52,020 bases of DNA, from assembly GCA_964404985.1 (NCBI GenBank), contig CAYOMD010000017.1, forward strand, positions 1-52,020, in the 5' to 3' direction. Numbering within the stretch: position 1 is the first letter of the stretch; every line of letters begins with the position of its first letter. The stretch comes from Hankyongella sp964404985. Its GTDB lineage: Bacteria; Pseudomonadota; Alphaproteobacteria; Sphingomonadales; Sphingomonadaceae. Below the pieces are notes generated by a model. The model searched no databases and was not told where the DNA came from. It was given only the letters and a program-made list of their open reading frames with translations. Shown piece after piece: positions 42,985 through 50,898 of this stretch. The position numbers and the translations under genes were made by a program.

Positions 42985-43101
42985 CCCCAGATTAAAGCCT
43001 GCCTCAGGTCATCGGCAGGGGCAAAGTTTACAGGCGCGCGCGAAGGCTTTAACCATTCTCCCTGAGCACTTCAGGTGCCCAAAAACATCAGGGGAGAGCG
43101 C

Positions 43102-43527
43102 ATGTTAAAGGAATTTCGTGAATTCGCGATCAAGGGCAATGCGCTTGATCTGGCGGTGGGCGTTATCATTGGCGCCGCATTCGGCAAAATTGTCGATTCC
43201 GTCGTCAACGATCTGATCATGCCGATCGTGGCCTCGATCGTCGGCAAGCCGGACTTCAGTGACATCATGATTCCCCTGTCGTCCGTCCCGGAGGGGACCG
43301 CCGCAACTTTTGCGGCCTACAAGGAAGCCGGAGTCAACTTCATCGGGGTTGGCAGCTTCATCACGATCCTGTTCAACTTCCTCATCCTGGCCTGGGTGGT
43401 CTTCCTGATCGTCAAGGCCGTGAACAACATGAAGCGCGCGCCACAGGCCGCAGACGCGGCGCCTCCCCCGCCACCGGAGGACGTCTTGCTGCTCCGGGAA
43501 ATCCGGGACTCCCTCAAGACGCGCTGA
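43102..43527 (+). CDS. mscL: Large-conductance mechanosensitive channel
   Basis: A 141-residue channel that releases solutes on hypo-osmotic shock. The N-terminal amphipathic helix MLKEFREFAIKGNALDLAVG and TM1 VIIGAAFGKIVDSVVNDLIM with PIVASIVG are canonical, as is TM2 (INFIGVGSF-type GVGSFITILFNFLILAWVVF). The C-terminal bundle has the family's acidic LLLREIRDSLKTR. The ATG at 43102 follows AGGGGAG; a GTG at 43075 is upstream in frame but unneeded. Last chromosomal gene before the island boundary. Confidence 0.97.
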   Translation: MLKEFREFAIKGNALDLAVGVIIGAAFGKIVDSVVNDLIMPIVASIVGKPDFSDIMIPLSSVPEGTAATFAAYKEAGVNFIGVGSFITILFNFLILAWVVFLIVKAVNNMKRAPQAADAAPPPPPEDVLLLREIRDSLKTR

Positions 43528-43561
43528 AACAGACGTTTTTTCGGTTTGAACTGGTCTGGCA

Positions 43562-43641
43562 CGTGGATCATGGTCTCCAGCAGAGGCTATGATCCACGGT
43601 GGCCTGTAACGATACCCTACGTTGAGGGTGCATAGCCTCTG
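43562..43641. repeat. Overlapping, mutually exclusive hairpins downstream of mscL
   Basis: CGTGGATCAT (43562-43571) pairs with ATGATCCACG (43589-43598). The overlapping CAGAGGCTATG (43581-43591) instead pairs with CATAGCCTCTG (43631-43641), the latter enclosing a small ACCCT/AGGGT hairpin. The two long stems share bases 43589-43591, so both cannot form fully at once. This could be a terminator of mscL or a small repeat element. Confidence 0.6.
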
Positions 43642-43724
43642 GATATCCGGGGCCTCCACACTACCAAACCCGGCGCAATGAGACTGGGCAAGGCAGAGAA
43701 AATCAAACGAAGCTGTTGATTTAA

Positions 43725-43769
43725 TGGCGCACCCGACTGGATTCGAACCAGTGGCCTTTGCCTTCGGAG
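43725..43769 (-). other. 3' half of tRNA-Arg(CCG): integration-site (att) remnant
   Basis: Read on the minus strand, the 45 nt give anticodon loop CTCCGAA, anticodon-stem 3' strand GGCAA, a variable loop AGGCC, T-arm ACTGG-TTCGAAT-CCAGT, acceptor strand CGGGTGC, discriminator G and CCA. The bases before the loop (TGTGC) cannot pair with GGCAA and no D-arm follows, so this is not a complete tRNA gene. Tyrosine integrases commonly recombine between the anticodon loop and the 3' end of tRNA genes, and an integrase begins 198 bp away. The 43770-43966 spacer is AT-rich with a CACTTAC direct repeat near 43900-43920 and a TATAAT at 43823-43828. Confidence 0.85.
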
Positions 43770-43966
43770 GCACAAATATGGCGGCACTTTCTGCACCGCA
43801 ATAGAACGACGTGCACAAACAATATAATGATATGAAAAGAGAAAATACGTTCTCGAGATTGCAACTCGTTCGCATTTGTTGCACCGCGTTTGGTCACTTT
43901 GCACTTACATTTCACTTACGGATCGGCTAGAGTCCGAACGCCACCCCCGTCCCGCAGGTCCCGACG

Positions 43967-45202
43967 ATGAACAACAAGATCGCTCAGCAGGCGCTACCAA
44001 AGGCAAAGCCCTATGAGCTGCGCGATGCCAAGCTGAATGGCCTTCTGCTTCGGGTACAGCCATCGGGCGTCAAGACATGGTACCTGGAGTTCGAGCGCGG
44101 CAAGCGCATCCGGCTCGGTCGGCTGAGCAGTATGGGTCACAGCGAAGCTGTTGAGGCCGCCAAGAATGCACTGGGCCCATACTGGGCGGGGACGGACCCG
44201 CGCATCGAGCGCCAGAAGCGAAAGCAGGTGTCGACCTTCGGCGACTTCATCGACGAGCACTATGCGGATTGGGCTGCTGCGCATCAGAAAACGGCTACCG
44301 CTACGATCAAGCGCCTGAAGGTCTCCTTCAGTAAGTTTCTGAACATGCCGATGGCGACTATTTCGCCGCTCGACATGGAGCGCTGGCGCGCCCAGCGAAT
44401 GAAGGACGGCGTGAAGACCAATACCGTCAATCGCGACATCACCGCCATCAAGGCAGCCCTCAACCGCGCGGTCGAATGGGAGCTCATCGCGGTCAATCCG
44501 ATCGCCAAGGTGAAAAAGGCGCGAGAGGACAAGGAAGTCCGGGTCCGGTATCTCGATGAGGCAGAAGAGCATCGCTTGCGTTCGCAGCTCAAGAGGCGCG
44601 AGCAGGATGCAAGAGACGCGCGGGACCGGACCAACCAGTGGCGGCTGGATCGCAAGATGGAGCCGCTTCCGTGCCTTCATGCGGTTCCCTTCGCCGATCA
44701 CCTGATGCCGATGGTGCTTCTTTCGATCAACACCGGCATGCGCCGCGGCGAGCTGTTCGATCTCAAATGGTCGCATGTGAACTTCGACCGGCGGATCGTG
44801 ACGGTTTCAGCGCAGACGGCAAAGTCGCGCAAGACGCGGCATATTCCGCTCAATGCCGAGGCATTCGAAACCCTCAAGGCGTGGCGATCGCAATGCGATC
44901 TGGGCAACAGCCGCGTGTTCGAGAGCGAGGATGGGGCGCGCTTCGACAACGTCAACTCGTCGTGGAAGAAGCTCCTCGACGACGCGAAGATCGCCGACTT
45001 CCGCTGGCACGATATGCGCCACCATTTCGCCTCACGCCTCGCAATGGGGGCCGTTGACCTTAACACCATCCGTGAGCTGCTGGGTCACAGCGATTATGGG
45101 ATGACGTTACGCTATGCCCATCTCGCGCCCGAGCATCGGCGCGAGGCGGTGGAGGTGCTCGACAAGCCGAGGCCTCACCTCAAGATTGTGGCGACGAAGT
45201 AG
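43967..45202 (+). CDS. Tyrosine recombinase (genomic-island integrase)
   Basis: A 411-residue integrase of the P4/prophage-island type. The N-terminal arm-binding region (about 1-60) includes AKLNGLLLRVQPSGVKTWYL, followed by a core-binding SAM-like domain (about 90-190) and a catalytic domain. Catalytic residues are present: R259 (NTGMRRGEL), the beta-hairpin lysine in TAKSRKTRHIPL, H348 and R351 (WHDMRHHFAS), H374 (LLGHSDYG) and nucleophile Y383 (MTLRYAHLAP). It is complete, so the island may still be mobile. It lies beside a tRNA-Arg 3' remnant. The ATG at 43967 is the first codon of the recognisable arm domain. Confidence 0.95.
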   Translation: MNNKIAQQALPKAKPYELRDAKLNGLLLRVQPSGVKTWYLEFERGKRIRLGRLSSMGHSEAVEAAKNALGPYWAGTDPRIERQKRKQVSTFGDFIDEHYADWAAAHQKTATATIKRLKVSFSKFLNMPMATISPLDMERWRAQRMKDGVKTNTVNRDITAIKAALNRAVEWELIAVNPIAKVKKAREDKEVRVRYLDEAEEHRLRSQLKRREQDARDARDRTNQWRLDRKMEPLPCLHAVPFADHLMPMVLLSINTGMRRGELFDLKWSHVNFDRRIVTVSAQTAKSRKTRHIPLNAEAFETLKAWRSQCDLGNSRVFESEDGARFDNVNSSWKKLLDDAKIADFRWHDMRHHFASRLAMGAVDLNTIRELLGHSDYGMTLRYAHLAPEHRREAVEVLDKPRPHLKIVATK

Positions 45203-45709
45203 TCTGCTTCAGTGCGATCTCCGCTGCGATCTGAGCCCACGGTCGCCAAGCAACGGACGCACTCATGAACAGCTTTCCGGCTTGAGCGCCAGGTTGCGGG
45301 CTAGCCGCGCCTGAGGGGAGCAATCTTGCTGCCTATGCCATCAGCGGGCTGGCAACTTGTAACGAATGAGGCCCCCGTTTGAGAAAATGAAGCGTACCAC
45401 CTCAATGAGAAATCCCACAGGCCGGAGTTGCGGAGGCGAGAGGGTGCTCACCTCCGTGCCTGGCGTTGAACCGCAAAGTGTCCGGTAAGCGATCCCTTTT
45501 GGACAGGTGGCGGCTAGGTGCCCTCGCGGGTGTGATGGGCACGCTCGTTGACAGCTGCCAGTCAGCGAGGCGCTAATAGATGTTTCGACCGCATGAGATT
45601 TGATGTGTCACCTGTGACAAGCCGTACCTCAGTTTGGAATTTGTTGAAATTCGGGAGCAGTATGGTTAGAGCCCCTTTCTCAGCTAAGATCATAGGAATC
45701 GGAGCGCGA
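45203..45709. other. Non-coding stretch with two palindromes upstream of the second toxin-antitoxin pair
   Basis: No gene is supported in these 507 bp. Two perfect palindromes lie near the right end: TGTCAC-CT-GTGACA at 45606-45619 and GAATTT-GTTG-AAATTC at 45637-45652, 91 and 58 bp before the antitoxin ATG. Either could be an operator. The left 400 bp show nothing I recognise and may be decayed island DNA. Confidence 0.5.
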
Positions 45710-45955
45710 ATGACAGTTCAAGTCAACATCACGCCCAATGGGCGGATGAGCCTGCCCGCTGACATCCGTAAGCGGCTCGGGCTGGTCGGTGGCGGTGCGG
45801 TTTATCTGGATGAGACGCCTGATGGTCTGGTGCTGCGAACGGCCGCTCAGGCTGTTGCGCGCGCGCAGGCCTTGGCGAAGCAATACACCGAAGGAAACCC
45901 GGATGCGTCGGTCGACGCTTTCCTCGCCAAGCGCCGCGAGGAAAGCGGAGAGTGA
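45710..45955 (+). CDS. AbrB/MazE-type antitoxin
   Basis: An 81-residue protein with an N-terminal swapped-hairpin AbrB/SpoVT domain: TVQVNITPNGRMSLPADIRK followed by RLGLVGGGAVYLDETPDGLV. The C-terminal part is a charged helix for toxin binding (FLAKRREESGE). The ATG at 45710 follows GGAG with 5-nt spacing; in-frame sequence back to 45548 is non-coding leader. It overlaps the PIN gene by 4 bp. The pair is carried just inside the island, where such modules often stabilise the element. Confidence 0.87.
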   Translation: MTVQVNITPNGRMSLPADIRKRLGLVGGGAVYLDETPDGLVLRTAAQAVARAQALAKQYTEGNPDASVDAFLAKRREESGE

Positions 45956-46341
45956 GCGAGATCGTATTGGATGCCTCCGCCCTCATCGCCATGCTGAAGG
46001 GGGAGAAGGGTGCTGACAAGGTCGCCGCGGCGATCGCAGACGCCCGGATATGCACCATCAACTATGCCGAGGTGGTCACCCACTTCATTCATCTCGGCAT
46101 GCCCGAGCGCGAGGTTGACGCCATGCTCGATCCTCTGCCGATGACGATTGTGCCGACCGACAAGGCCCTGGCGCAATTGGCTGGGCGGTTGAGAGCTGTC
46201 ACGGCCGGTCACGGTCTATCGCTCGGCGATCGATTCTGTCTTGCTCTAGCGCAGCGGGACGGTTTGTCGGCTTGGACCAGCGATCGTAGCTGGAAGGCAG
46301 TCGCCGACGCGGCCAAAGCCAAGGTCGTTGCTATTCGATGA
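45952..46341 (+). CDS. VapC-type PIN-domain toxin
   Basis: A 129-residue PIN ribonuclease starting at the GTG at 45952, overlapping the antitoxin stop (GTGA). Acidic active-site residues are in IVLDASALIAMLKGEKG (D), TINYAEVVTHFIHLG (E), GLSLGDRFCLALAQ (D) and AWTSDRSWKAV (D). The length and intact motifs suggest function. It differs from the first cassette at 961-1374 (different antitoxin fold and sequence), so the two are not recent duplicates. Confidence 0.9.
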   Translation: MSEIVLDASALIAMLKGEKGADKVAAAIADARICTINYAEVVTHFIHLGMPEREVDAMLDPLPMTIVPTDKALAQLAGRLRAVTAGHGLSLGDRFCLALAQRDGLSAWTSDRSWKAVADAAKAKVVAIR

Positions 46342-46462
46342 TGTCCAGCGGGAAGGGCAGGGCGGTTGCCATCTCAATGCTATTGAGCCGCCATAATCCT
46401 GCCTGGCAGCTTCGACGGCGTTCGTCCCCAAAAGCGGAAATTCGCTAACCGACTCAAAGTCG

Positions 46463-47514
46463 TCATTCTGGCGAGACAGCTTTTGACCCAGAAAGGGCAT
46501 TTGCCAAATCGCGCGCGGTCCTGGCGGCGCCCATCAAAGTTGCTGACCCCGGTCCCGTCCAGTCGCCATAACCAGCAAGCCAAAGGCGTTGCTCCTTACT
46601 TGCACGCTGGCCTTCGACAAGGACACGACCATCCTCCTCGATCACACCGAGGCCGCGCAGATGATCCAGCGCAGGGCGAAAGCCGGTGCACCAGATGATC
46701 GCATCGACCGCCTTTGCAGAACCATCGGGCCAGATCACGCCTTCGGTTGTCAGCCGCTCGAACTGCCTGACGGAGGACAAATCGCCGCGATCGCGCGCTG
46801 CCTTCACTGGTGGGACCATCACGATGTCACCGATGCCGCCGACCGGGGTGTCGCCGGGACCAGCCTTCATTCGGGCAACAGCGCGTTCGAACAGAACGAG
46901 CCCATCGACATCGTCCGGCAGAAACAACGGTTCCTGGAGCGTGACCCACAATGCACGAGCAATCGGGGCCACTTCGGCCATAATCTGCGCGCCGCTGTTG
47001 CCGCCGCCAACAACGAGCACGGTTTGACCAGCAAAATCCTCCGGTCGCTCGTAGTGGGCAGAATGAACTTGGCGACCCTTGAATAGGTCGCGCCCTGCGA
47101 CTTCCGGAATGTAGGGTTTCGACCAAGTGCCGGTGGCGCTGACGACATTGCGCGCGGCGAAATCGCCGGCATCGGTGCGCACCAGTAGATGCGGATCGCC
47201 GCGCTCAACCCCTTGCACGCACACCGGACGAAGGATCGGCAGCTGATAGCGTTCCTCGTATCGGGTGAGGTAATCGAGCACGTCGTCGCGCGTGGGATAG
47301 CCCTTGTGATCAGGCGGCGCATCAGCCACCCCGGCAACGAGCTATATCCGGCGGGTGAGAACAACCGCAGCGAATCCCACCCGTGCCGCCACGCTCCCCC
47401 TGGACCATCTTCGGCATCGAGGATCAGGAAGTCTGCCTGGGCCCTTCGCAGGTAGTAACCCAAAGAGATCCCCATCTGGCCGCCGCCGATGATGACAATG
47501 TCGTGGCGTTCCAT
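46463..47514 (-). pseudogene. arsO: ArsO-like flavin monooxygenase gene with a one-base frameshift
   Basis: Two overlapping frames together give a roughly 350-residue FAD/NAD(P)H monooxygenase of the ArsO type found beside ars genes. The first frame (47514 downward) has the FAD loop DIVIIGGGQMGISLGYYLRR and AWRHGWDSLRLFSPAGYSSL. It runs out of family sequence at a CCCC run at 47329-47332 (+ strand). The second frame resumes with ADAPPDHKGYPTRDDVLDYL and carries the NAD(P) loop VLVVGGGNSGAQIMAEVAPI and the C-terminal WLAGYGDWTGPGSATLMGAA. One missing base in the G/C run restores the whole protein. It is either a real inactivating frameshift or a sequencing error. Confidence 0.82.
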
Positions 47515-47593
47515 GTTCGATTCCTCAGGCGAGCCTCGGTGACAGTCCGGCGTTAATTAGGGTCATGAGCCCAACCCACGCGCAATTATGGTT

Positions 47594-47705
47594 TGCATTG
47601 AGGTCCATGGTCTTTGGCACAGATCAAAGCCAGAGCAATCGTTCGATAATTTTGGAATTGTCGATTGACTGCATTGAGGCACTGGCTATTTCCATGTCTA
47701 TCGAA
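47594..47705. promoter_or_regulatory. arsO/arsR divergent control region with repeats
   Basis: TGCATTGAGG occurs at 47594-47603 and 47670-47679. TTCGATA (47642-47648) and TATCGAA (47699-47705) form an inverted pair around AATTGTCGATTGACTGCATT. One or more of these are candidate ArsR binding sites, since ArsR represses divergent and downstream ars genes. AAGGG just before the arsR ATG is the ribosome-binding site. The operator is not proven. Confidence 0.35.
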
Positions 47706-47713
47706 AGGGCACG

Positions 47714-48079
47714 ATGATAGACGATCTCAACGCACAAGTCTGGGCGGTAGATGCGCTCGGAGCGCTGGCACATGAAACCCGCTTGTCGGTGTTCCGCGCA
47801 CTGGTGAAGGCAGGCGCAGATGGCATGATCGCCGGCGCAATCGCCGAGCATCAGGGCGTGCCGCCGTCTACGATGTCGCATCATCTGGCGACGCTGGAGC
47901 GCGCGGGCCTTGTCCAGTCGGAGCGCGAGAGCCGGCTGATCCATTACCGTGCCGACTTCGCAGGCATGCGGCGCCTGCTGACTTTCCTGATGCAGGATTG
48001 CTGCCAAGGCGCTCCAGAGATGTGCGGCGACTTGCTGGCTGAACTCTCCTGCAACGCTGATCAACCCGTGAACGCCTGA
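47714..48079 (+). CDS. arsR: ArsR-family arsenite-responsive repressor
   Basis: A 121-residue winged-helix repressor: LGALAHETRLSVFRALVKAG, then the recognition region GVPPSTMSHHLATLERAGLV and the wing SERESRLIHYRADF. Near the C-terminus, C96, C97 and C104 lie in MQDCCQGAPEMCGD. This matches the three-cysteine As(III) site of the Acidithiobacillus-type ArsR rather than the E. coli type. Arsenite binding should release DNA and switch on arsC-arsC-acr3-arsH and the divergent arsO. The arsC start lies 8 bp after its stop. Confidence 0.94.
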   Translation: MIDDLNAQVWAVDALGALAHETRLSVFRALVKAGADGMIAGAIAEHQGVPPSTMSHHLATLERAGLVQSERESRLIHYRADFAGMRRLLTFLMQDCCQGAPEMCGDLLAELSCNADQPVNA

Positions 48080-48087
48080 GGCTTTAG

Positions 48088-48609
48088 ATGGCAGACAAGA
48101 TCTACAACGTCCTGTTTCTGTGCACCGGCAACAGCGCTCGCTCCATCCTGGGCGAAGCGCTGATGAACAAGCTGGGGGAAGGCCACTTCGCCGCTTACAG
48201 CGCCGGGAGTCAGCCCAAGGGGGATGTCCACCCGATGGCGATCGAGGTGCTCGAAGGCTTCGGCTTTGCGACCGATGGCCTGCGGTCAAAAAGTTGGGAT
48301 GAGTTCACCCGTCCCGGTGCGCCCGAATTCGATTTCATCTTCACCGTGTGCGACAATGCCGCCGGGGAAAGCTGCCCGGTGTTTCCAGGCAAGGCGATCA
48401 CCGCCCATTGGGGCGTCGAAGATCCCGCCGCCGTTGAAGGGGACGGTCAACGCAAGGCATTTCAGGATGCGTTGAGCTACCTCAAGCGCCGGATCGATCT
48501 GTTCCTGATGCTTCCCCTCAAGAGCATCGACGAATTGGCCATGCGGCGCAAACTGGCTGAAATCGGGCGCGAGGAAGGCGCCAGCATCCGGGCAAAGGAC
48601 ACCCAATGA
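48088..48609 (+). CDS. arsC: Arsenate reductase, thioredoxin-linked low-molecular-weight phosphatase type
   Basis: A 173-residue LMW-phosphatase-fold reductase that converts arsenate to arsenite. The P-loop is C12-TGNSA-R18 (VLFLCTGNSARS), followed by the relay cysteines C88 and C96 (FTVCDNAAGESCPVF) used with thioredoxin, and the aspartate region HWGVEDPAAVEG. The C-terminal extension (LAEIGREEGASIRAKDTQ) is slightly longer than in pI258 ArsC. It overlaps the next gene by 4 bp. The second, unrelated arsenate reductase follows at once. Confidence 0.93.
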   Translation: MADKIYNVLFLCTGNSARSILGEALMNKLGEGHFAAYSAGSQPKGDVHPMAIEVLEGFGFATDGLRSKSWDEFTRPGAPEFDFIFTVCDNAAGESCPVFPGKAITAHWGVEDPAAVEGDGQRKAFQDALSYLKRRIDLFLMLPLKSIDELAMRRKLAEIGREEGASIRAKDTQ

Positions 48610-49034
48610 ACACCGACATCGTCATCTACCACAATCCTGAATGTGGGACGTCGCGCAACACGCTGGCGATGATCCGCAATGCCGGGATCGAGCCGCATGT
48701 AGTGGAATACCTCAAAACCCCGCCCTCGCGCCCACTGCTGGAAAGCCTGATTGACCGCGCGGGCATGACGCCCCGTGCCTTGCTGCGCGAGAAGGGCACG
48801 CCGTTTGCGGAGCTCGGCCTGGATGATCCTGCACTGACCGATGCGCAGCTGATCGACGCGATGATGGCCCACCCGATCCTCATCAACCGTCCGCTGGTAG
48901 TCTCGCCGCTGGGAGTGAAGCTGTGCCGCCCATCGGAAGAAGTGCTCGACCTGATCCCTGCCGATCAGCGCGGCGCTTTCACCAAGGAAGACGGCGAACA
49001 GGTGGTCGATGCATCGGGGCAGCGCGTCAAATGA
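48606..49034 (+). CDS. arsC: Arsenate reductase, glutaredoxin-linked (R773 type)
   Basis: A 142-residue ArsC of the E. coli R773 class. Catalytic C13 is in IVIYHNPECGTSRNTLAMIR, and the oxyanion arginines lie in RALLREKGTP, HPILINRPLVVSPLG and VKLCRPSEEVLDL. The C-terminus GAFTKEDGEQVVDASGQRVK matches the family to the end. This fold is unrelated to the preceding ArsC and uses glutathione/glutaredoxin as electron donor. Start ATG at 48606 overlaps the first arsC; its stop overlaps acr3. Confidence 0.95.
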   Translation: MNTDIVIYHNPECGTSRNTLAMIRNAGIEPHVVEYLKTPPSRPLLESLIDRAGMTPRALLREKGTPFAELGLDDPALTDAQLIDAMMAHPILINRPLVVSPLGVKLCRPSEEVLDLIPADQRGAFTKEDGEQVVDASGQRVK

Positions 49035-50101
49035 CCCAGACCCTCGCCAATCCCGCCCCGGCTGCTTCGCCGCTCGGCACTTTCGAACGCTATCTTTCGG
49101 TGTGGGTGCTGCTCGCCATTCTAGCGGGGCTTGGCCTGGGGCTGGCCGCACCCGATGCGGTCGGGGTGCTCGCAGGGCTTGAATATGCCTCGGTCAATCT
49201 CGTGGTCGCAGTGCTGATCTGGGCGATGATCTTCCCGATGATGGTCGGCGTCGATTTCGGCAGCATCAAGGACATCGGCCGCAAGCCCAAAGGGTTGGTC
49301 ATCACGCTAGTGGTGAACTGGTTGGTGAAGCCGTTCACAATGGCAGCGCTAGCGGTGCTGTTCTTCGACTATTTCTACGCCGGATTGATGAGCGAAGGCG
49401 ATGCCGATCAATACATTGCGGGCCTGATACTGCTGGGCACGGCGCCGTGCACGGCGATGGTGTTCGTGTGGTCGCAGATGACCAAGGGCGATCCGGCCTA
49501 CACGCTGGTGCAAGTCTCGTTGAACGATCTGGTGATGATCGTTGCCTTTGCGCCGATCGTGGCGTTGCTGCTGGGAGTGACCGACATCGTGGTGCCATGG
49601 GATACTTTGCTGCTGTCGGTGGTGCTTTATGTGGTGGTGCCATTGGTGGCAGGGGCGCTGACCCGTAGCCGGGTAATCGCATCGCATGGCGGTGATGAAG
49701 CGGCGGTCGATGCCTTGACCGGGCGATTGAAGCCGTGGTCGATCATCGGCCTGCTGGCAACAGTGGTGCTGTTGTTTGCATTCCAGGCCGGCACGATCAT
49801 ATCCAATCCGCTGCTGATCGTGTTGATCGCGATTCCGATCATCATCCAGTCATACGCCATCTTTGCGGTCGCCTATGCCGCTGCAATGGCGTGGAAGGTG
49901 CCGCACAATATCGCCGCCCCTTGCGCGCTGATCGGCACATCGAACTTCTTCGAGCTGGCCGTAGCGGTGGCTATCGGTCTGTTCGGCCTCAGCAGCGGGG
50001 CGGCTCTGGCCACTGTTGTCGGCGTGCTGGTCGAAGTGCCGGTGATGCTATCGTTGGTCGCCTTCACCAATCGCACCCGCGACCGATTCCCCGCCGCATG
50101 A
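49031..50101 (+). CDS. acr3: ACR3-family arsenite efflux permease
   Basis: A 356-residue inner-membrane As(III)/H+ antiporter with ten predicted spans. The family's essential cysteine is C140 (LLGTAPCTAMVFVWSQ) and the conserved glutamate is E308 (LIGTSNFFELAVAVAIGLFG). Also typical are FPMMVGVDFGSIKDIGRKPK and TLVQVSLNDLVMIVAFAPIV. The ATG at 49031 overlaps the arsC stop and fits the family N-terminus; sequence upstream in frame is inside arsC. It exports the arsenite produced by the two reductases. Confidence 0.95.
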   Translation: MTQTLANPAPAASPLGTFERYLSVWVLLAILAGLGLGLAAPDAVGVLAGLEYASVNLVVAVLIWAMIFPMMVGVDFGSIKDIGRKPKGLVITLVVNWLVKPFTMAALAVLFFDYFYAGLMSEGDADQYIAGLILLGTAPCTAMVFVWSQMTKGDPAYTLVQVSLNDLVMIVAFAPIVALLLGVTDIVVPWDTLLLSVVLYVVVPLVAGALTRSRVIASHGGDEAAVDALTGRLKPWSIIGLLATVVLLFAFQAGTIISNPLLIVLIAIPIIIQSYAIFAVAYAAAMAWKVPHNIAAPCALIGTSNFFELAVAVAIGLFGLSSGAALATVVGVLVEVPVMLSLVAFTNRTRDRFPAA

Positions 50102-50859
50102 TCGAAAGCACGCCGATGAACCGCCTGCGCACGCTGCCCGACCCGGCGCACCTGCCCGCGCTGAAGCCAGAATATGTCCACCAGCGCCCCGCGCTCGGCC
50201 TTGGCCCAATGAACCCGCCGCCCCGCGTGCTGCTGCTCTATGGCTCTCTGCGGGAGCGCTCCTTCTCGCGCCTTGCCGTGGAGGAAGCGGCGCGGCTGCT
50301 GCAATTCTTCGGCTGCGAGACGCGCATTTTCGATCCTTCCGACCTGCCGCTGCCCGATCAAGTGTCCGGCGACGATCACCCGGCGGTGCACGAGCTGCGC
50401 GAGCATTCTTTGTGGTCGGAAGCCCAGGTGTGGTGCAGCCCGGAACGTCACGGCACGATCACCGGGATCATGAAGGCGCAGATCGATCACCTGCCGCTCG
50501 CCTACAAGGGCTTGCGCCCGACGCAGGGACGCACGCTGGCGGTGATGCAGGTTAACGCCGGGTCGCAGAGCTTCAACACGGTCAACACCCTGCGGGTTCT
50601 GGGCCGGTGGATGCGGATGTTCACCATCCCCAACCAGTCATCGGTCGCCAAAGCTTACGAGGAATTCGACGAGGCCGGACGGATGAAGCCGTCCGCCTAT
50701 TACGACCGGATCGTCGATGTGATGGAGGAACTGGTGCGCCTCACAGTGCTGCTGCGCCCGCACGCAGAGCAGTTGGTCGATCGCTACTCCGAGCGGGTTG
50801 AGCGCGACTTGCCGGTCGTAACTCCGGTTGAGGCAGCCGGGCTTGCAGCAAAATCGTAG
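50098..50859 (+). CDS. arsH: ArsH NADPH-dependent FMN reductase / organoarsenical oxidase
   Basis: A 253-residue flavoprotein. The FMN-binding loop is in PPRVLLLYGSLRERSFSRLA, with SPERHGTITGIMKAQIDHLP and AVMQVNAGSQSFNTVNTLRV as ArsH hallmarks, and the C-terminal FTIPNQSSVAKAYEEFDEAG region. ArsH oxidises trivalent methyl- and aryl-arsenicals to less toxic pentavalent forms. The ATG at 50098 overlaps the acr3 stop (ATGA). Its presence beside an ArsO relic suggests exposure to organic as well as inorganic arsenic. Confidence 0.95.
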   Translation: MIESTPMNRLRTLPDPAHLPALKPEYVHQRPALGLGPMNPPPRVLLLYGSLRERSFSRLAVEEAARLLQFFGCETRIFDPSDLPLPDQVSGDDHPAVHELREHSLWSEAQVWCSPERHGTITGIMKAQIDHLPLAYKGLRPTQGRTLAVMQVNAGSQSFNTVNTLRVLGRWMRMFTIPNQSSVAKAYEEFDEAGRMKPSAYYDRIVDVMEELVRLTVLLRPHAEQLVDRYSERVERDLPVVTPVEAAGLAAKS

Positions 50860-50898
50860 CAATCGCGATGGCGCGGACGCCAGCAGCAAGGGGGCTAA

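Noticed and set aside
43725..43769. Complete tRNA gene
   Set aside because: Only the 3' half is present; the 5' anticodon strand, D-arm and 5' acceptor are missing.
47614..47627. FNR-like box TTGGCACAGATCAA in the ars control region
   Set aside because: Two mismatches to the TTGAT half-site and no class II promoter spacing; likely chance.
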